A stretch of DNA of 64,000 nt from Actinomadura madurae (GTDB lineage Bacteria; Actinomycetota; Actinomycetes; Streptosporangiales; Streptosporangiaceae). Location: the NCBI RefSeq assembly GCF_900115095.1, contig NZ_FOVH01000019.1, positions 62,001-126,000 of the forward strand, in the 5' to 3' direction. The position numbers and the translations under genes were made by a program. Shown here piece after piece: positions 32,873 through 41,250 of this stretch. The notes beneath the pieces are model-generated. The model made no database searches. It was not told where the DNA came from and was given only the letters and a program-made list of their open reading frames with translations. How positions within the stretch are numbered: position 1 is the first letter of the stretch; every line of letters starts with the position of its first letter.

Positions 32873-34504
32873 TTGACCGAGCAGGCTCGACCACGATCGG
32901 CGCCGATGTCGCACCGGCAGATCCTCGAAGCGCTCAGCGGCCTGCTGCTGGTGCTCTTCGTGGCCATGCTGAGCAGCACCGTCGTGTCCACCGCGCTGCC
33001 GCAGATCATCGGCGCGCTGAAGGGCAGCCAGTCGCAGTACACCTGGGTCGTCACCGCGACCCTGCTGGTCTCCACGGCCAGCACCCCGATCTGGGGCAAG
33101 CTGGCCGACCTCTACGACAAGAAGGTGCTGCTCCAAGCGGGCGTCGCCATCTTCGTCCTGGCGTCGGTGGCCTCCGGGTTCGCGCAGAGCACGGGGCAGC
33201 TCATCGCGTTCCGCGCGGTGCAGGGGCTCGGCGTCGGCGCGCTGCAGATCCTCGTCCAGATCATCATGGCCGCGATGATCAGCCCGCGGGACCGGGGCCG
33301 GTACTACGGCTACCTCGGCGGCGTGATGGCGGTCGCCACGGTGGGCGGGCCGCTGCTCGGCGGGGTCATCGTCGACTCGTGGCTCGGCTGGCGCTGGTGC
33401 TTCTTCATCGGCGTCCCGTTCGCGGTGGTCGCGTTCGGGCTGCTGCAGAAGACCCTGCGGCTCCCGGTGGTCCGGCGCCCGGACGTGAAGATCGACTACG
33501 TGGGGGCGACGCTGATCGCCGCCGGGGTCAGCGTCCTGCTCATCTGGGTCACCTTCGTCGGACGGAACTTCGCCTGGCTGTCCTGGCAGACGGCCGCGAT
33601 GGCCGGAGGCGGCGTCCTGCTCCTCGCGCTCGCGATGCGGGTCGAGTCCCGCGTGGCGGAGCCGATCGTCCCGCTGGACGTCGTCGCGCGCCGCAACACC
33701 GCGCTCGCGATCGTGGCGAGCCTCGCGGTCGGCATGGCCATGTTCGGCGGCGCCGTCTTCCTCGGCCAGTACTTCCAGATCGGGCGCGGCTACAGCCCGA
33801 CCAAGGCCGGAATCCTCACCTTCCCGATGATGCTCGGCGTGTTCGGCGCGTCCGCGGTCGCCGGACGCCTCGCGACCAGGACCGGCAAGGTCAAGCCGTA
33901 CATCGTGACCGGCACGGTCGTGCTGACCGCCGGGTTCGGGCTGCTGGCCACCATCGACCACCAGACCTCGCTGGTCTTCATCGGCGCCGGGATGTTCCTG
34001 GTCGGCGCCGGGGTCGGCATGACCATGCAGAACCTCGTGCTCGTCGTGCAGAACTCGGTGCGGCTGGACGAGATCGGCGCCGCGTCCGGCACCGTCACGT
34101 TCTTCCGCTCGCTCGGCGGGACGATCGGCGTCTCGGTCCTCGGCGCCGTCCTCGCGAACCAGGTCGCCGCCCGGATCGCCGACGGGCTGCGCGGGCTCGG
34201 GGCGAGCCCGGCGGCGGGCGGCGGCGACGCGGGCACCCTCGACATCGCGGCGCTGCCGGCGCCCGTCCGGGAGATCGTCCAGGCCGCGTACGGCGACGCG
34301 ACCGGGCACATCTTCATGATCTCCGCCGGGATCGCGGTCGTCGGGCTCGTCGCGGCGGCGTTCCTCAGGCCGGTGACCCTGCGCGACAGCCTCGACCTGG
34401 CCGAGACCTCCGAGGCGGCCGAACTCACCGGGACCTCCGCCGCGGACGACGAGGACGCCGGGACGGTCCCCGTCGCGCACGGCCGCCCGTTGTCACCTCC
34501 CTGA
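32873..34504 (+). CDS. MFS drug-efflux transporter, DHA2 (EmrB/QacA) family
   Basis: 543 residues, about 14 transmembrane helices. Motifs: ALPQIIGALKG in helix 1, GKLADLYDKKVLLQAG (motif A), FRAVQGLGVGALQ (motif B) and GGPLLGGVIVDSWLGWRWCF (motif C). Proton-driven export of drugs or lipophilic compounds. TTG start at 32873 with GGAGG five bases upstream; open frame continues 5' to 32600 in antisense to the TetR gene and is not used. An acidic cytoplasmic tail ends the protein. Divergent from its probable TetR repressor. Confidence 0.93.
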   Translation: MTEQARPRSAPMSHRQILEALSGLLLVLFVAMLSSTVVSTALPQIIGALKGSQSQYTWVVTATLLVSTASTPIWGKLADLYDKKVLLQAGVAIFVLASVASGFAQSTGQLIAFRAVQGLGVGALQILVQIIMAAMISPRDRGRYYGYLGGVMAVATVGGPLLGGVIVDSWLGWRWCFFIGVPFAVVAFGLLQKTLRLPVVRRPDVKIDYVGATLIAAGVSVLLIWVTFVGRNFAWLSWQTAAMAGGGVLLLALAMRVESRVAEPIVPLDVVARRNTALAIVASLAVGMAMFGGAVFLGQYFQIGRGYSPTKAGILTFPMMLGVFGASAVAGRLATRTGKVKPYIVTGTVVLTAGFGLLATIDHQTSLVFIGAGMFLVGAGVGMTMQNLVLVVQNSVRLDEIGAASGTVTFFRSLGGTIGVSVLGAVLANQVAARIADGLRGLGASPAAGGGDAGTLDIAALPAPVREIVQAAYGDATGHIFMISAGIAVVGLVAAAFLRPVTLRDSLDLAETSEAAELTGTSAADDEDAGTVPVAHGRPLSPP

Positions 34505-34598
34505 CAACCGCCCGGCCGAAGAGCTGGCGCGGATCAGCAGAGGACGGCGCGCGACGTCCGTACCGTTCGTATCCGGAACCTCAACCGGAGGCGGTCAC

Positions 34599-36206
34599 AT
34601 GAGCGGACGGACGGAGTTCGGGCGCCGCGCGGCGTCGGTCGCGCGGGTGGGCGGCATGTTCGCCCGGAGCGGGCTGTGGCGTCCCGGGCCGCCGCTGAAG
34701 GTCGCCCGCCAGCTCGGCGCGCTCCGCCGCTGGGGCACCCTGCTCGGCGGGACGGTCGCCTCCGCCGCCGCGCGCGATCCGGACGTCGTCGCGGTCGTGG
34801 ACGACGCCGGGGAGCTGACCTACGGCGAGCTCGACGCCCGCACCGACCGCCTCGCCACCGCGCTCGGCCGGTTCGGCGACGCCCCGCGCGTGGCCGTCCT
34901 CTGCCGCAACCACCGCGGCATGGTGGAGGTGCTCGCGGCGTGCGGCAAGGGCGGCTGCGACCTCGTCCTGCTGAACACGGGGATGAGCACCGGCCAGCTC
35001 GTGACCGTGCTGGGTCAGCAGGGCGTCGAGGTCGTGATCGCCGACGAGGAGTTCGGGGACTTCCTCGCGGCGGTGCCGGAGCGCGTGCACGCCATCACCG
35101 CGGGCGGGCCGGGGTCGGAGCTGGAGAGGCTCATCGACGCCGCGCCCGCCGCGCCGGTCGAGCCCCCGGCCAGGGCGGGCCGGACGATCGTGCTCAGCTC
35201 CGGCACGACCGGCCGGCCCAAGGGCGCCGACCGGCACTCGCGCCCCGGGCTGTCGCCGCTGGCGTCGATCCTGTCCCGCATCCCGTACCGGGTGCACGAG
35301 CGGATGTTCATCGAGGCGCCGCTGTTCCACACCTGGGGATACGCGATGCTCCAGACGGCGGTATCGCTGCGCGCCACCGTCGTCCTGCGGTCCCGCTTCG
35401 ACCCCCGGCGGACGCTCGGCACGATCGAGGAGACCGGCGCGACCGCGCTGGTCGCCGTCCCGGTCATGCTCCAGCGCGTCCTGGACGTCCCGGCCGGCGT
35501 CCGGCGCGCGCACGACACGTCCTCGATGCGGATCGCGGCCGTCAGCGGCTCCGCGCTGCCCGCGACGCTCGCCACCGCCTTCATGGACGAGTTCGGCGAC
35601 GTCCTCTACAACCTGTACGGGTCGACGGAGGCGTCGTGGGTCACCATCGCGACGCCCGCCGATCTGCGCGCCCACCCGGACACCGCGGGCACCCCGCCGC
35701 CCGGCACGCGGGTCGCGGTCCTGGACGGCGCCGGCGAGCCCGTCCCGGCCGGCGTCACCGGGCGGATCTTCGCCGCGAACGAGCTGCTCTTCGCCGGCTA
35801 CACCGGCGGCGAGACCCGGGAGACGCGGGACGGCCTGCTGAGCCTCGGCGACCTCGGCCACCTCGACGGGGACGGGCGGCTGTTCGTGCACGGCCGCGAT
35901 GACGACATGATCGTTTCGGGTGGTGAGAACGTCTTCCCGAGCGCGATCGAGGAGGTGCTGGAGCGGCTGCCGGAGGTCAGGGAGGTCGCGGTGGTCGGCG
36001 TCCCGGACGAGGACTTCGGGCAGCGGGCCGCCGCGTTCGTCGTGCTGCGCGCGGGGGAGACGCTGGACGCCGAGGCCGTGCGCGCGCACGTCCGGAACCG
36101 TCTGGCGCGCTTCGCCGTGCCGCGCGACGTCACGTTCGTCGACGCCCTGCCGCGCAACGCCACCGGCAAGGTGCTGCGCCGCGCGCTGGCCCAGGACGCG
36201 GGTTGA
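34599..36206 (+). CDS. Acyl-CoA synthetase (AMP-binding, FadD-like)
   Basis: 535 residues. Adenylate-forming core motifs: P-loop LSSGTTGRPKGA, LFHTWGYAM, NLYGSTEASW, LGDLGHLDGDGRLFVHGRDDDMI and C-terminal Lys in PRNATGKVLRR. The enzyme activates a carboxylic acid as acyl-AMP and passes it to CoA; the chain length is unclear, but similarity in style is to FadD2/FadD12-type proteins. ATG with GGAGG 7 bases upstream. Single gene, no beta-oxidation partners adjacent. Confidence 0.92.
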   Translation: MSGRTEFGRRAASVARVGGMFARSGLWRPGPPLKVARQLGALRRWGTLLGGTVASAAARDPDVVAVVDDAGELTYGELDARTDRLATALGRFGDAPRVAVLCRNHRGMVEVLAACGKGGCDLVLLNTGMSTGQLVTVLGQQGVEVVIADEEFGDFLAAVPERVHAITAGGPGSELERLIDAAPAAPVEPPARAGRTIVLSSGTTGRPKGADRHSRPGLSPLASILSRIPYRVHERMFIEAPLFHTWGYAMLQTAVSLRATVVLRSRFDPRRTLGTIEETGATALVAVPVMLQRVLDVPAGVRRAHDTSSMRIAAVSGSALPATLATAFMDEFGDVLYNLYGSTEASWVTIATPADLRAHPDTAGTPPPGTRVAVLDGAGEPVPAGVTGRIFAANELLFAGYTGGETRETRDGLLSLGDLGHLDGDGRLFVHGRDDDMIVSGGENVFPSAIEEVLERLPEVREVAVVGVPDEDFGQRAAAFVVLRAGETLDAEAVRAHVRNRLARFAVPRDVTFVDALPRNATGKVLRRALAQDAG

Positions 36207-36215
36207 GCACGCGGG

Positions 36216-36623
36216 TCAGGCGTCGGCGGGTGTGCGGTGGGCGTCGACGACGAACCAGAGGCGGGTGCGGCGGGTGGTCTGGTCGAGCCCCCACTCGTCG
36301 GCGAGCGCGTCGATGACGGTGAGGCCGCGGCCGTGGTCGAGGCGGGGGCGCCTGTGCGGGTCGGACTGGGCGGGGCCGTCGTCGGCGATCTCCACGCGGA
36401 GCCGCTCGCCGTCGGTGGCGACGTCCACGGTGACGAGCCCGGAACCGTGCAGGATGGCGTTGGCGACCGCCTCGGCGGCCATCAGCTCGACGTCGTCCAG
36501 GAGCGTGTCGTCCGCGACGACCTTCGCGGCACGCTCGCGGACGAGGCGGCGGGCTCGCCGGCCGCCGTCGCCGTCGCCGGTGAAGCCGAACGGTTCACCG
36601 AGCCGTTCCATCCCTACGGTCAC
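36216..36623 (-). CDS. HATPase_c ATP-binding protein (anti-sigma/RsbW-like)
   Basis: 135 residues. GHKL-type motifs: ELMAAEAVANAILHG (N box) and EIADDGPAQSD (G1 box), HGRGLTVIDALADEWG (G2 box). These small proteins are serine kinases or anti-sigma factors in actinobacteria; there is no antagonist gene beside it. The start is uncertain: GTG 36623 or ATG 36611. The TnpB element begins within about 10 bases upstream, so the native promoter and ribosome site are probably displaced. Stops 9 bases after the convergent acyl-CoA synthetase stop. Confidence 0.83.
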   Translation of the reverse strand: MTVGMERLGEPFGFTGDGDGGRRARRLVRERAAKVVADDTLLDDVELMAAEAVANAILHGSGLVTVDVATDGERLRVEIADDGPAQSDPHRRPRLDHGRGLTVIDALADEWGLDQTTRRTRLWFVVDAHRTPADA

Positions 36624-36718
36624 TGGGCTTCTGGGGCGAACGCCCCATCCCTTTGGCCGGGGAGGGTGCTCCTGCGGCTGGTCATGTTCTGTCGGTCCTT
36701 TCCGTTAGCGTCGGGTGC

Positions 36719-37261
36719 GTGTCCCGTTACCGTCTGCAGTCGACTTCCGATCAGGAGGCGGGGCTGCTCGAGCATTGCGGGCACGCCCGGTTCGTATGGA
36801 ACCTGGCCGTCGAGCAGCACGGGCGCTGGAGGCCCGACCGCCGGGGTGCGCCGGGGTTCGCCGAGCGGTGCGCCCAGCTCACGGAGGCCCGCGCCGCGTT
36901 CGCGTGGCCGCGCGCCGGGTCGGTGACCGTTCAGCACAAGGCGCTCAAGGACTTCGGCCAAGCCATGGCCAACTTCTTCGGCGGGACGCACCAGCGGCCG
37001 ACGTGGCGCAAAGCCGGTGTGCATGAGGGGTTCCGGATCGTCGGTCGGCGCGGCAGGCAATGGGATGTACGGCGCCTGTCCCGCAAGACGGGTGAGGTAC
37101 GGGTCCCGAAGGTGGGATGGGTCCGGTTCCGCTGGTCCCGCCCTATCTCCGGCGGTGTGAAGTCGTTCCGGGGCATCCGTGACCGTGCTGGACGCCGGCA
37201 CGTCTCCTTCGCACAGGTCTCGGGGAACCGCGAACCCCAACCCGACCTCCACCCAGCGTAG
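36719..37261 (+). pseudogene. tnpB: TnpB, N-terminal part only (RuvC region deleted)
   Basis: 180 residues from GTG 36719: SRYRLQSTSDQEAGLLEHCG, HARFVWNLAVEQ, SVTVQHKALKDFGQAMANFF, RPTWRKAGVHEGFRIVGRRG, VRVPKVGWVRFRWSR. These match the RNA-binding/recognition half of actinobacterial TnpB. It then stops after DRAGRRHVSFAQVSGNREPQ, where an intact protein would continue for about 200 residues through the RuvC Asp-Glu-Asp site and zinc ribbon. The GNREPQ tail followed directly by the right end suggests a clean internal in-frame deletion. No nuclease activity is possible; RNA binding could survive. Confidence 0.8.
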
Positions 37262-37305
37262 GAACGGTTGAAATCCCCCCGCCTTCAACGGGGGGAGGAC
37301 GTCAA
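37160..37305 (+). ncRNA. Putative omega-RNA (reRNA) scaffold at the TnpB right end
   Basis: In IS200/IS605 elements the guide RNA scaffold is transcribed across the tnpB 3' end and right end. Here the terminal hairpin (7-bp perfect stem, loop CCTTCAA) and AGGACGTCAA end are intact, so the guide would be the flanking sequence from 37306 on. The 5' limit given is approximate and expression is unproven. Confidence 0.35.
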
Positions 37306-37675
37306 TGCATCACCACTCGGACTCGGAAGCGCACCGCAATCATTCACCTGCGATGAGTGATCGGGCAACGCAACGGACGCATTGATCTTGGCCTTTCCGG
37401 GACAGCTTCACCCTCGGTGGCGGAGCTTACGGTAGGAGTTACCACAGAACTCCCGCATCACGGAAAAAGTGAACAACGACCAGCACATTGCTCACTTCAC
37501 CACATATCTGATGGTGCTCCGTGCGCGCCGGTGCGGGGCGCGGGCATCGGTGGCGCGGATGTGAGGGGAACCACTCACTCGAACGTACAAATCGGGCGGT
37601 TTCTCCGTCTTTCAGCGCCAATCACCGACCGCGTTCCCCGTGTCACGCTCAAGGCCCACCCCGTGGAGGTGCGCC
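37306..37675 (+). promoter_or_regulatory. Intergenic region upstream of the DMT-like permease gene
   Basis: 370 bases without a gene, AT-richer than its surroundings. It contains a 31-base inverted repeat, AAGTGAACAA (37467-37476), 11 bases, TTGCTCACTT (37488-37497), matching at 9 of 10 positions and likely an operator. Promoter boxes cannot be fixed. Confidence 0.45.
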
Positions 37676-38584
37676 ATGCAAGCGGTCGTCCTCGCCTGTG
37701 CCGCGCAGGCCGTCTACATCGCCGCCTACGTTCTCTTCAAGACCGCCGCAGGGCGGATGGGCCCGGTCTCCGGCCGCCATCCGGCCGAGGCCGCGGCGCG
37801 GTTCCTCGGCAGCCCGCGCTGGCTCGCCGGCCTGCTGGTGCTCGCGGCCGGCTTCGGGCTCTCGGCCACGGCCCTCGCCGGCCTTCCGGTCGCCGCGACG
37901 CTGCCCGCCTACGGGCTCGGGCTCGTCCTGCTGCTGGCCGTCGGGATGAGCGGGTTCGGCGAGCGCCCCACCGCGCGCGAGTGGGCCGCCGTCCTCATCA
38001 CCGTGGCGGCGATGGTCGCCGCGGCCCTGTCGGTGCTGCCGGTGCCGGACGAGATGCACCGCGCGGACGGGGCCGCCGCGCTCCCGCTCCGGGAGGCGGC
38101 CCCGGTGTTCGTGCCCTCCCTGGCGTTGCCGCTCTGGATGTTCGCCGTGCGGGACCGGCCCGTCGCCGGCCGGCACGCACGGCCGCTGACGGGCATCGCC
38201 TACGGGTTGGGCGCCGGCGTCCTGCTCGGCGCGGCCGAGGCGTTCGGGCAGGGCATGGCGATGATGCTCGCGGCGGGCCGCGGGGCGGACGTGCCGTCCT
38301 CGCCCCACCCGTACCTGTTCCTCCTCGCGGGGACGCTCGGGGTCGGGCTGCTGACGATCGGCCTCCAGCGCTGCCGCCTCACGGTGATCGTCACCGTCGT
38401 CACGGTCACCGCGAAGACGCACCTGCTGCTGTCGGCCACGCTGCTGTACGGGGAGCCGTGGCCCCGGGAGACCGGGCCGTTCGCGCTGCGCGCCGCGAGC
38501 GTCGGGCTGGCCGTCCTCGCCCTGCTGGTGTTCCCCCGCCACGAGCGCCGTCCCGCCCGCAGACCGGTCGACGTTCCAATCTAG
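37676..38584 (+). CDS. DMT (EamA-like) membrane protein
   Basis: 302 residues, about nine to ten hydrophobic helices in two halves, the pattern of drug/metabolite-transporter proteins of the actinobacterial type (AVVLACAAQAVYIAAYVLFK, LAGLLVLAAGFGLSATALAG, ITVAAMVAAALSVLPV, GIAYGLGAGVLLGAAEAFGQ). No substrate can be assigned. ATG 37676 with GGAGG 6 bases upstream; an in-frame GTG further 5' is less likely. It is followed 44 bases later by the SCO6745-like gene. Confidence 0.8.
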   Translation: MQAVVLACAAQAVYIAAYVLFKTAAGRMGPVSGRHPAEAAARFLGSPRWLAGLLVLAAGFGLSATALAGLPVAATLPAYGLGLVLLLAVGMSGFGERPTAREWAAVLITVAAMVAAALSVLPVPDEMHRADGAAALPLREAAPVFVPSLALPLWMFAVRDRPVAGRHARPLTGIAYGLGAGVLLGAAEAFGQGMAMMLAAGRGADVPSSPHPYLFLLAGTLGVGLLTIGLQRCRLTVIVTVVTVTAKTHLLLSATLLYGEPWPRETGPFALRAASVGLAVLALLVFPRHERRPARRPVDVPI

Positions 38585-38628
38585 TCAATGTCAAGATAGG
38601 GTGGGAGACGACGAGAGAGGAGACGTCG

Positions 38629-39510
38629 ATGACGGACGACCCGGGCCTGGCACGGCAGATGTGGCACCAGCTCGAAGCCGTGCACGCCCTGTTCTGGTAC
38701 TCGCCCGAGGTGTTCGCCGAGGCGGAGCGGCTCGGCTACGACACCGGCACCCGCTGGCCGAGCTACTTCGCCTGGCGTGCCGCGCCCCTCGGCGCCGCGG
38801 GCCCCGAGCTGGTCTCGGCCGCCTTCTACAGCTTCAGCCCCCGCATGGTGGCCGAGCACGTCCCCGCGGCCTGGGCGGTCGCGCCGCCCGAACGCGTCCT
38901 CGACGGGCGCCTCCGCGCCGTCGACGCCATGTACCGCGCGCTTCTGGGCGACGGCATCGCGGACGCGGACCTCGCCGAGGCCGCCGAGCTGGCCCGCGCC
39001 GCCGCCGAGGCCGCGAGCACGGCCGGGCGCCCGATCGCCGCCGCCAACGCCGGCCTGCCCTGGCCGGACGAACCGCACCTCGTCCTCTGGCACGCCATCG
39101 GTATCCTGCGCGAGCAGCGCGGGGACGGGCACGTCGCAGCGCTGCTCGCCCACGGGCTCGACCCGGCCGAGGCGCTGGTGTCGTTCGCCGCGATCGGGGC
39201 CGCGCCCGAGGAGACGTTCGCGAGCCGCGGCTGGGCGGACGCCGAGTGGTCCGCCGCCCGCGACCGCCTCGCGTCCCGCGGCCTCGTCGACGCCGCCGGC
39301 ACCGCGACCGCCGCGGGACGCGAACTCCGCGACTCCGTCGAGCGGCTGACCGACGACCTCGCCCACGAACCGTGGCGCGCGCTCGGCGCCGCCAAGGCCG
39401 ACCGCCTCGCGCAGCTCACGATGCCGATCCTGGTGAAGGTGCTGGAGACCGGCCTGATGCCGGCCCAGAACACCCTCGGCATAGGCAAGGTCCCCGCCCC
39501 GCAGCGCTGA
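38629..39510 (+). CDS. SCO6745/SalK-like family protein
   Basis: 293 residues. Family features as I recall them: LEAVHALFWYSPEVFAEAER near the N-terminus, FYSFSPRMVAEHVPAAW, LPWPDEPHLVLWHAIGILRE, and a winged-helix-like C-terminal segment (ARDRLASRGLVDAAGTATAAGRELRDSVE). The family is common in actinomycetes and has unknown function, though SalK occurs in a lantibiotic context. ATG at 38629 with GAGAGAGGAG upstream. TTGAC-type motifs on the minus strand at 38585-38600 may be a divergent promoter. Confidence 0.82.
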   Translation: MTDDPGLARQMWHQLEAVHALFWYSPEVFAEAERLGYDTGTRWPSYFAWRAAPLGAAGPELVSAAFYSFSPRMVAEHVPAAWAVAPPERVLDGRLRAVDAMYRALLGDGIADADLAEAAELARAAAEAASTAGRPIAAANAGLPWPDEPHLVLWHAIGILREQRGDGHVAALLAHGLDPAEALVSFAAIGAAPEETFASRGWADAEWSAARDRLASRGLVDAAGTATAAGRELRDSVERLTDDLAHEPWRALGAAKADRLAQLTMPILVKVLETGLMPAQNTLGIGKVPAPQR

Positions 39511-39533
39511 CCGCGCCCGGCCGGCTCACCCTC

Positions 39534-40292
39534 TCAGGGACGGGTCGCCGCCGCCATGAAGATCGGTACGGCTGCGAACAGCCGGTCGGTCCGGGCGCGT
39601 TCCCGCTGGTCGGCGATCCATGTTTGGGCCTGCGCGGGCGTGATCGCGCCGTGCTCGCGGCAGGTCTCGGCGAGGCGGGTGAGGACCGGCAGGAACGAGC
39701 CGTCGGTGAACACCCCCGTGTGCACCTCGACCGTCACGTCGCGGAAGCCGGCGTCCAGCAGGAGGTTGCGGTACCGGCGGGCGGCCCGCGGCGACGCGAC
39801 CAGGTCGGCGCGTTTCTGCACGATGGTGCGGGTGACCTCCGGGTCGGCGGAATCGATCGCGAACGTGTCCCAGTCCTGTCCGCACAGCACGACGCGCCCG
39901 CCCTGGGTGAGAACCCGGTGTGCTTCGGCGAGCGCCCGCCCCGGGTCGGCCAGCGTGTGGACGACCTTGTCGGCCCGATAGCCCGCGGCCTCCCCGTCCC
40001 CGAGCGGCAGGGCGTACGCGTCCCCGACGCGGAACTCGCCGTCCGGCCAGCGTTTCCGCGCCAGCGCGATCATCTGGTCGTCAACGTCGATCCCCATCAC
40101 CCGGACGCCCTGGTCCGCCAGCTCGGCGACGGCGCGCCCGGCACCGCAGCCGACATCGACCGTGAGCGAGCCCGGGGCGGAACGCAGCAGTTCGTACGAG
40201 CGGGCGCGCAGCTCGGCGGCGCCCGGGCTCGCGTCGACCGCATCGAGTTGAGGGATGAGGGCTTCGATCGTTTCGTTGGACATGCGCGTCAT
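39534..40292 (-). CDS. Class I SAM-dependent methyltransferase (Methyltransf_11-like)
   Basis: 252 residues. Motif I LTVDVGCGAGRAVAELADQG, acidic loop MGIDVDDQMIALARKRWP, VGDAYALPLGD and HRVLTQGGRVVLCGQDW place it in the UbiE/Methyltransf_11 group. Start is uncertain between ATG 40292 and ATG 40283; neither has a ribosome site and a long palindrome ends 7 bases upstream, so a leaderless mRNA is likely. Ends 24 bases from the convergent SCO6745-like stop. Substrate unknown. Confidence 0.85.
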   Translation of the reverse strand: MTRMSNETIEALIPQLDAVDASPGAAELRARSYELLRSAPGSLTVDVGCGAGRAVAELADQGVRVMGIDVDDQMIALARKRWPDGEFRVGDAYALPLGDGEAAGYRADKVVHTLADPGRALAEAHRVLTQGGRVVLCGQDWDTFAIDSADPEVTRTIVQKRADLVASPRAARRYRNLLLDAGFRDVTVEVHTGVFTDGSFLPVLTRLAETCREHGAITPAQAQTWIADQRERARTDRLFAAVPIFMAAATRP

Positions 40293-40298
40293 GCTGCG

Positions 40299-40318
40299 AC
40301 TTAAAGGCGACTTGAAGT
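40299..40318 (-). promoter_or_regulatory. 20-base imperfect palindrome before the methyltransferase gene
   Basis: ACTTAAAGGCGACTTGAAGT matches its own reverse complement at 16 of 20 bases and overlaps a TTGACT that would be a -35 box on the minus strand (40316-40321). This arrangement resembles operators in which a regulator binds across the spacer, such as MerR-type sites. Confidence 0.5.
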
Positions 40319-40416
40319 CAAGCGCGCCTAGATCCGGCGGCGCCAGAAGGACGGCGTGACGCCGTTCGGCGACACGTCCTCGGGACCGAGTATCGGGACG
40401 TCCCTCGGGGCTGGTG

Positions 40417-41139
40417 TCAGGCGGCGAGCTGATCGAGGCCGGTCCGAACCCAGCTGAGGCCCAGTTCGTCGGCGGTGGTCCGGGCGGTCTCGACGAGAGT
40501 GGCACGCTCAGGATCATCGCCGGGCAGCTCGGCGGCGAGCAGGAGCTGGGCCGCGGCGATCTGCGGACGCAGGCCGACCGCGGAGCGTAGATGAAGCGAG
40601 CGCCGCAGCATGCGCAGCCCCTCGTCGCGATCGCCGTCCTCGATCACCCGCCAGGCCAGGTGGCGGAGCACGATCGATTCGAGGATCGGGTCGCCTTCCC
40701 GGTGGGCGGCCTGGAGAGCCTCGGTGTAGTGCGCCTTCGCGGCATCACCGTCGTCGCGGACGTTGTCGAGGAGCGCTCCCCAGTGGAACTCGGCCCATCC
40801 GTGCGTGGCCGGGTCGGCGGACGCGAAACGGTACCCGGACTCGGCGGTCTCGTAGTCCTCCGGCAGCGGGTCCAGCTTGAAGACCAGGCGGGTGTAGGCG
40901 AGCCGGGCGGCGAGCAGGCGGGCTCGCGGCGATTCCGGGCCGAGGTCCGCGATCGCGCCGGCCGCGGCGTCGATGCCGTCGAGCCTGAACAGGAACCGCT
41001 CGTACAGGATCTCGGCCCTCAGTTCGAGCGCTTCGGTGCTTCGCTCTCCGGCCAGCAGTGCGGCGGCGTGGTCCCAGTCACCGAGCACATGCAGGCGGCG
41101 GGCGGTATCGAGAATTGTGTAGGTGTCATTAGCGCTCAT
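40417..41139 (-). CDS. TPR-like helical protein
   Basis: 240 residues, all helical, with paired helices typical of tetratricopeptide-like solenoids: DWDHAAALLAGERSTEALEL, ATHGWAEFHWGALLDNVRDD, AAKAHYTEALQAAHREGD and DEGLRMLRRSLHLRS. Probably a scaffold or regulator partner. ATG 41139 (MSANDTYTILDTARRL). Upstream lies TGCCT-N8-AGGCA (41142-41159), a likely operator. No known partner domain. Confidence 0.75.
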   Translation of the reverse strand: MSANDTYTILDTARRLHVLGDWDHAAALLAGERSTEALELRAEILYERFLFRLDGIDAAAGAIADLGPESPRARLLAARLAYTRLVFKLDPLPEDYETAESGYRFASADPATHGWAEFHWGALLDNVRDDGDAAKAHYTEALQAAHREGDPILESIVLRHLAWRVIEDGDRDEGLRMLRRSLHLRSAVGLRPQIAAAQLLLAAELPGDDPERATLVETARTTADELGLSWVRTGLDQLAA

Positions 41140-41141
41140 GC

Positions 41142-41159
41142 TGCCTACGCTAGGAGGCA
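41142..41159. promoter_or_regulatory. Inverted repeat before the TPR-like gene
   Basis: TGCCT-N8-AGGCA, 5-base perfect arms spanning 18 bases, 3 bases upstream of the ATG at 41139. It lies between this gene and the CGNR regulator gene. Confidence 0.4.
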
Positions 41160-41250
41160 AGAGTGTAGGTGGTCAAGCGAACTACGACGACTACATGTCG
41201 CCGAGCAGGGCGGGTCGAGCCCGCCGACGCGAGGTGCACGGCGGCGCGGC

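Larger units (their letters stand above)
36633..37305 (+). mobile_element. IS200/IS605-type (IS1341-like) tnpB element, internally deleted
   Basis: Left edge suggested by GGGGCG-AA-CGCCCC (36633-36646); right end is the diagnostic hairpin CCCCCCG/CGGGGGG (37275-37295) followed by AGGACGTCAA. It contains a shortened tnpB and no tnpA, and at about 670 bases is roughly half the usual 1.4 kb. It cannot move on its own. The exact left end is inferred. Confidence 0.7.
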
